Shown here piece after piece: positions 59,489 through 64,000 of a DNA stretch of 64,000 nt (position 1 is the stretch's first letter; each line of letters opens with the position of its first letter). The notes beneath the pieces were generated by a model that worked only from the letters and a program-made list of their open reading frames with translations, made no database searches and was not told the origin of the DNA. Origin of the DNA: Eutypa lata (taxonomy: Eukaryota; Ascomycota; Sordariomycetes; Xylariales; Diatrypaceae); assembly GCA_022661535.1 (NCBI GenBank), contig JAKULF010000003.1, forward strand, positions 6,262,001 through 6,326,000, in the 5' to 3' direction. A program made the position numbers and the translations under genes.

Positions 59489-60181
59489 ATGAAGACCAAC
59501 ATTCTCTCTCGCCTACTCTTATTGCTAGGGCTGGCGGCTACTCATATCGCTTCTGGTGCTACCATTCCCAAGCCTCTCGAAATCCTAGACCGTAAAAGAG
59601 ACGACAACGATACCTCCCTAGACCTGATACAACCGGTCGTCATGCGGACGGAGCGCAGGGGAAACGGCACAATCGCATATTACGGCTGGCCGGAAGACAC
59701 GCCCTCCATAGTGGCCCGGCCCAAATACCCCTGGCAAGGTCCGGATGCAGACGACGACGATGAGCCGAGCCCCGAACACCCCAAGGGGCCATTCAACACG
59801 AACTCGAGCATGCCGTGCGGCGGCCCTCCCGTGTACCTCTGCGACGACAGGTCGAACCACGCCTTCACGGAGGCCTGCAAGATCCTCATCGACCAGGACC
59901 TGTCCCCCGAGACCCCCTACCCGAACTGGGTCTACTCCGTCTGCTACGTACTGGACTGGGACACGCCGGCTCGGTACCAGTGCTGCACGAGCTGGACGGC
60001 CGCGAAGCACCCCCTCAAGTCGACCGACCTCTTGCCGGGCGCGGCGGAGCTGTACCACCGCTGCAACTTCCTCGACCAGGAGTTGGGGTGGCATGTCATG
60101 TCGGGCCGCGTTATCCGCCAGGAAATTGGCGGCTCGTGTGTTACGCAGTGTCTGTCGAATCGGGCTGAGGGCTGCGAGTAG
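59489..60181 (+). CDS. Secreted Cys-rich protein (effector-like), unknown family
   Basis: Intron-less, 230 residues. Signal peptide about 1-23 (LLLLLGLAATHIASGAT). A pro-like region with dibasic/tribasic DRKRDD and RTERRGNG may be a Kex2-type processing site. An acidic stretch (DADDDDEP) follows. The C-terminal half has ten Cys: MPCGG, YLCDD, EACKI, SVCYV, QCCTSW, HRCNF, GSCVTQC and EGCE, which could form five disulfides. The PYPNWVYSVCYVLDWDTP and GWHVMSGR segments suggest a compact fold. Base composition of the 3' half is much more G+C-rich than the flanks. Secreted, Cys-rich and orphan, so a candidate effector or antimicrobial protein (inference); no enzymatic motif is seen. Confidence 0.8.
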   Translation: MKTNILSRLLLLLGLAATHIASGATIPKPLEILDRKRDDNDTSLDLIQPVVMRTERRGNGTIAYYGWPEDTPSIVARPKYPWQGPDADDDDEPSPEHPKGPFNTNSSMPCGGPPVYLCDDRSNHAFTEACKILIDQDLSPETPYPNWVYSVCYVLDWDTPARYQCCTSWTAAKHPLKSTDLLPGAAELYHRCNFLDQELGWHVMSGRVIRQEIGGSCVTQCLSNRAEGCE

Positions 60182-60648
60182 ACGGCTAATTAGGTGATGG
60201 GGGATGTGGCCGGATTATAAAAGTGTCTAACATAGAATTGGTTAGCTACTTATGTACCGAAGTCACGAGGTCCAGAGTGGTAGTAGGTGCCTATCTGTAG
60301 GATCTGCTGGAGCCTTGAGAATCAAAATGCCTACTGGTAATAATACCGGCTCATGTTTTGATGGCATGTTGGTAGATGGAGTAACTGTGATACTATATTC
60401 AATCCTATTTCAATAGATTTTCATTAGTTTGTATTCGAAGTTTCTTAATGCCCAATGAAATGCTTCAACTTGCTGACACATGTTTATACTGACCAACACT
60501 GTTCTCTATTATCAGAATTGTACCTCAAGGACACTCATTATATTCATGTGTTCTAAGATATCAACACTATCACGTGTACTAATTATAAGGTAATTCTTAG
60601 GAAGGATCCCAGATAACAACATCGATTTATTCAGCTACGAGCAAGTCT
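60182..60648. other. Intergenic between convergent genes
   Basis: 3' flanks only; no gene seen. Confidence 0.6.
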
Positions 60649-61504
60649 CTACCCCTGCCAAACCGCAGGACCAGGAGCCGTGTAGGTGGTCGCCACCGGG
60701 TAGTAAGACCAGATCAGGCCCGGGTCGCTCGCCTTGTACGCTCCGGGGAAAGCGACTAGCGGGCCCGGGGTCCCGCTGCCTCCGTCTGTGACCTGGACCT
60801 GGGCGCAGGAGAGGTAAATCTGCGCCCCTCCCACCGACTGCGCCTGATGCAGAGCGATACTCTCCACCCGGATAAGGTAGTTGCCGGTCGGGACGTTCTT
60901 CGGGATCGTGAACTCGACGCTCTTCTTGTCTAGTTAGTGGGTGCATGTTAGCTTCTCCATCTCTTCGTCTCATATAGATATGGAGGGTAAAGGCGGTGCA
61001 AAGTAGAATAATAGAGCCTTACTGTAAGCTGGCCAAGTGTCCTCCCCCGAGGTCAGCGGACCGCTCGCGTTGGGAACGGCGCTGATGCTGGCAGCTTTGA
61101 ACCAGACGTTCCCGGCGGCTTCCCACGTGTTGATGTCCGCGCCATCGGGGACGCGAGCCATGTAGAACTGCACGGGTCCAAAGTGGCTGACGGACGACAT
61201 GGCCACGAAACCCAGCGTATCGCCGGCAGCTACCGTGGCGGTTCCAGTTCCGGGCGCCATCTGGAAGCACCGCATGTCGGCACTGTTTATGTCCGTTACG
61301 CCGAAGTTTGCCTGGTAGTTCTTGGTCTGGCGGACGGACGTCCATTCTTTCTCTTGAGCAACGCCATCGATGATAAGCTTGGAGAATCGATCTACTCATA
61401 TCGTATATTAGAAGCCTATCCTTTACACACTAGAACGTAGGATGAAACTGACAATGAGCCTGGGCAGTAGCTGCCATAAGCAGTAGGCTGCTTAGGAGGT
61501 GCAT
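60649..61504 (-). CDS. AA9 lytic polysaccharide monooxygenase (first of pair)
   Basis: Copper enzyme that oxidatively cleaves cellulose or related glucans outside the cell. Minus-strand exons 61504-61453, 61391-61023 and 60929-60649 join in phase; 233 residues with no CBM1. Signal peptide 1-16 (ending AQA), so mature His1 is H17 in AHYRFSKLIIDG, rebuilt across the first intron. The second copper His lies in SVSHFGPVQFYMARVP and the axial Tyr in GGAQIYLSCAQVQV. LIRVESIALHQAQ is the usual strand before it. Starting at 61504 is needed to expose His1. Lies head-to-head with another AA9 gene at 62908, so the 1.4 kb between likely serves both. Confidence 0.95.
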
Positions 61505-62907
61505 CTTTGAGGTTGTTTGTGGCCCTACTTTTGTAGAATCTGAACAAGAGTTGTTTCAGACTTGTAGCTGCCTCATAGTGGAAAAGAGAGATATGATGCT
61601 TTTATTATATGCTACGTGTGGTGTGGGAGCTCAACCAGGTCCGCGTTTCACTGGAGAAGCCTCGCTACCGAGCGGACTGAGGGAAGCCAAAAGGCAGCTG
61701 ACAGAAACCGGTCCGCCTAGGCCAACGTTTTTGCGAGGTCAAATTCCCAGGGAATCAATATATTCTGGGGTACATTTAGCCTATTTCACAAACAAAAAGG
61801 AGTGGTTCGGATATATGTGGATAATCCCCATCTCTGTCACGAGACCCCGGGACTACAGCTCTCTAGAACAATTCTCGCTATCCTCGCCAACCAATGTCTA
61901 GGCACTTACATTGTTGCTAAATATATCTTCTCTTCCTGGGTTTCTCCTATTCAACCCCCCCTATCTCCTCAGACTCAAGTAGATCTAATCATTGTCCTTT
62001 ATCGGTATAAGGCATAATTCATTCAAATATTTGGGTTTACATACGCACTTCTGTGCCATTGAATGACGTGGAATGATATACATTATGGATGAATTTATTT
62101 TAGTCGTAGTTCATCATTATGACTCCTTCGTAAACCAAACAATCCGTATCAACAGTTCCTCTGGGGCTGTTGACTGGTACATATCGCTATTAGAGCCTGA
62201 TAACCGTCAGTAGTACCCACTTGGCTTTCAGAATCAATGTCTACTACTTATATTGAGCGTACGATGTATATAGATCGTGGTTACTCTCCTTATATGCTTT
62301 TATCTAGACTGTTTCTATATATAGTTAGCCCATTGCGTCTGAAATCGTGTCACTCAGAAGCCCTTAATAATGTTGATGATGCAAGACTCATGCATATTAT
62401 GAATAGATGAGTTAAAATTAGTTCACTTCTTCATCTCCTTCTCCCAAAACGCCGCTATGTCGCTGAAAGCAGATAGTCCAAGACTATTTTGAGTGTAAAT
62501 CGTTAGATAATTCCAACGGCGCAAAGATCTTTACGTATGGAGTAATCATACTATTCGTATTAATGGTATTAACCTGAAGTTCGATGACTTATGGAAAACC
62601 TCTCCCAACTTTACGAGAGAATACTCTTTATTCTGATCTATGCTCGGCAGCGCGCATCCGGCTTAGAGTAATGCGAGCACGTAATTGGCTAGTGGGGGCT
62701 TCTCCTATATTGATGCGGATCAACAGGCACCGCTTTCTGTATTTGCTCCTAAAATCCGGGATCTAGACTTTCCCTTCCCTATATACCGACGTTCTTAAGA
62801 TGGCGTAAATGCTTTGCTTTTGCTTTCTCTGTCAGAAACCTCGTTAACGTCTCCGTGTATTCTCAACTTCCTAAACATATACCCTCAGCCTACCATCTCG
62901 AACCGCA
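61505..62907. promoter_or_regulatory. Shared divergent promoter region of two AA9 genes
   Basis: 1.4 kb between the start codons of two AA9 genes facing away from each other. Open frames at 61551-61901 and 61802-62017 have no motif and are not called. A TATA-like CTATATACC lies near 62779. Candidate carbon-regulator sites were not mapped. Confidence 0.5.
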
Positions 62908-63814
62908 ATGAAAATCGCAACCGCATTCCTGAGCCTCGCGGCCCTCGCGTCGGCGCACACGATATTCCAGAAGGTGTCCGTCAACGGAGCCGACCAGGGT
63001 CAGCTCAAGGGAGTCCGAGCTCCAGACAGCGACTACCCGATCCAGAATGTGAACGACGCGAGCTTTGCCTGCAACAAGGACATCAAGCATCAGGACAGCA
63101 CGATTATCTCAGTCCCGGCCGGGGCCAAAGTCGGCGCCTGGTGGGGCCATGTCATCGGGGGAGCGCAGTCGGCGAACGACCCCGACGATCCTATTGCGGC
63201 AAGTCATAAGGGTAGGTCACACAGTGCAGTGCTCCCTCGATCGAGGCAGCTGTTCGCTTTCAGCTAAACTAGATCCATGCTGATGAGAATAAAGGCCCCA
63301 TCTCCGTTTACCTCGCCAAGGTGGACAACGCAGCGACCACCGGGACCACAGGCTTGAAATGGTTCAAGGTAGCCGAGGAGGGTCTGAACAACGGCCAGTG
63401 GGCCGTCGACACCATGATCGCCAACAAGGGGTGGAACTACTTCACGATGCCATCGTGCATTGCGCCGGGCGACTACCTGATGCGTGTCGAGTTGATCGCG
63501 CTTCACTCGGCCTATGCATCGGGCCAGGCTCAGTTCTATATGGAATGCGCACAGTGAGTTGATCTCCTTCCTCGACATAAAAAGAACCCCCCCCCCCCCC
63601 AAAAAAGGAAAAATTCCCTTACTAATCATCTAAACAAAACAGAATCCGTGTCACGGGCTCGGGCACCAACGCCGGCTCTGACTTTGTCAGCTTCCCAGGC
63701 GCGTACTCCGCTAGCGACCCCGGTATTATGATTTCCATCTATGACGCCCAGGGTAACCCGAACAACGGTGGCAAGGCGTATACTATCCCGGGACCCCGAC
63801 CCCTTACTTGTTAA
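62908..63814 (+). CDS. AA9 lytic polysaccharide monooxygenase (second of pair)
   Basis: Same family and role as its divergent neighbour but a different subgroup. Exons 62908-63211, 63295-63553 and 63643-63814 (phases 1 and 2), 244 residues. Signal peptide 1-16 (ASA), mature His1 is H17 in [31 protein letters not shown] holds the second copper His, and [13 protein letters not shown] the axial Tyr. The classic [13 protein letters not shown] strand is present. It ends with a short [20 protein letters not shown] tail and no CBM1. Residues between His1 and the GH site are longer and more charged than in the partner. A C/A homopolymer pair sits in intron 2 (63587-63606). Confidence 0.95.
63586..63606 (+). 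repeat. C13/A homopolymer in AA9 intron 2
   Basis: A run of about 13 C followed directly by a run of about six A within the intron between GTGAGT (63554) and the acceptor at 63642. Confidence 0.7.
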
Positions 63815-64000
63815 GGAACGGAAAAAGCTACTAGCAGATTACTTCTGTTGGTTTCTTAGAAAAGCGTATCGGCTTTATCTTTGAATATAACTAGTCTCAT
63901 GATAAATCCCTTGCGTTGTGTAATAGTTGGCTATGTGACTCGCTGAGGGTTAATTACCTACGCCGAAGATACATAGTAAATATAGTGAAAATAAAGCAGA

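Noticed and set aside
61551..62017. Two plus-strand frames in the AA9 divergent promoter
   Set aside because: No signal peptide or motif, composition as in the noncoding flanks; position fits promoter DNA.

Overview
The window reads as nuclear DNA of a filamentous ascomycete (Pezizomycotina, probably a plant-associated Sordariomycete; this placement is inference). Almost every gene is broken by short introns of about 50-90 bases with GT..AG ends and often a visible CTAAC/CTGAC-type branch point. There is a 1.77 kb block mutated to almost pure A+T, as repeat-induced point mutation (RIP) does. The gene content is typical of such fungi: two AA9 lytic polysaccharide monooxygenases, an NPP1/NLP-type phytotoxin, secreted esterase and GPI-type aspartic protease, a sugar porter, a Pth11/SAT4-like membrane protein and a DUF3433 membrane protein. 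Genes are sparse, with long intergenic stretches of 0.5-3 kb.

Layout. 1-4.8 kb: no genes; holds a RIP-erased TA-flanked DNA transposon (630-2399). 4.8-9.5 kb: a five-exon Cys/His-repeat protein, a nitrilase (minus) and a tiny Pro/Tyr-rich protein (minus). 10.3-16 kb: a PLC-like phosphodiesterase (minus) and glutaminyl-tRNA synthetase (plus), the only clear housekeeping gene; its first splice junction does not keep frame. 17.8-25.3 kb: a secreted CE1-type esterase and a 1296-residue DUF3433 protein. 27.4-36 kb: a sugar transporter, then a small Cys/His protein lying between two copies of a 210-base noncoding repeat, and two orphan proteins. 36.8-38.5 kb: a rhodopsin/SAT4-like integral membrane protein whose first splice junction creates a stop. 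41.3-47.5 kb: two orphan Cys-rich proteins, a Thr-tract protein and the NLP gene. 47.9-53.3 kb: an aspartic protease and a FAD monooxygenase joined to a polytopic membrane domain. 55.5-56.7 kb: a non-autonomous inverted-repeat element. 59.4-63.8 kb: a secreted Cys-rich protein and two AA9 genes transcribed away from a shared 1.4 kb promoter region.

No canonical secondary-metabolite cluster, CRISPR array, rRNA or intact tRNA gene was found. Functionally, the right end (secreted Cys-rich protein plus AA9 pair), the esterase, the NLP and the aspartic protease fit an extracellular plant-tissue-degrading repertoire. The FAD monooxygenase-membrane fusion resembles enzymes of fungal terpenoid or meroterpenoid pathways but has no recognisable pathway partner next to it. 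All exon joins were worked out by eye from splice signals and reading frame; none has transcript support here.
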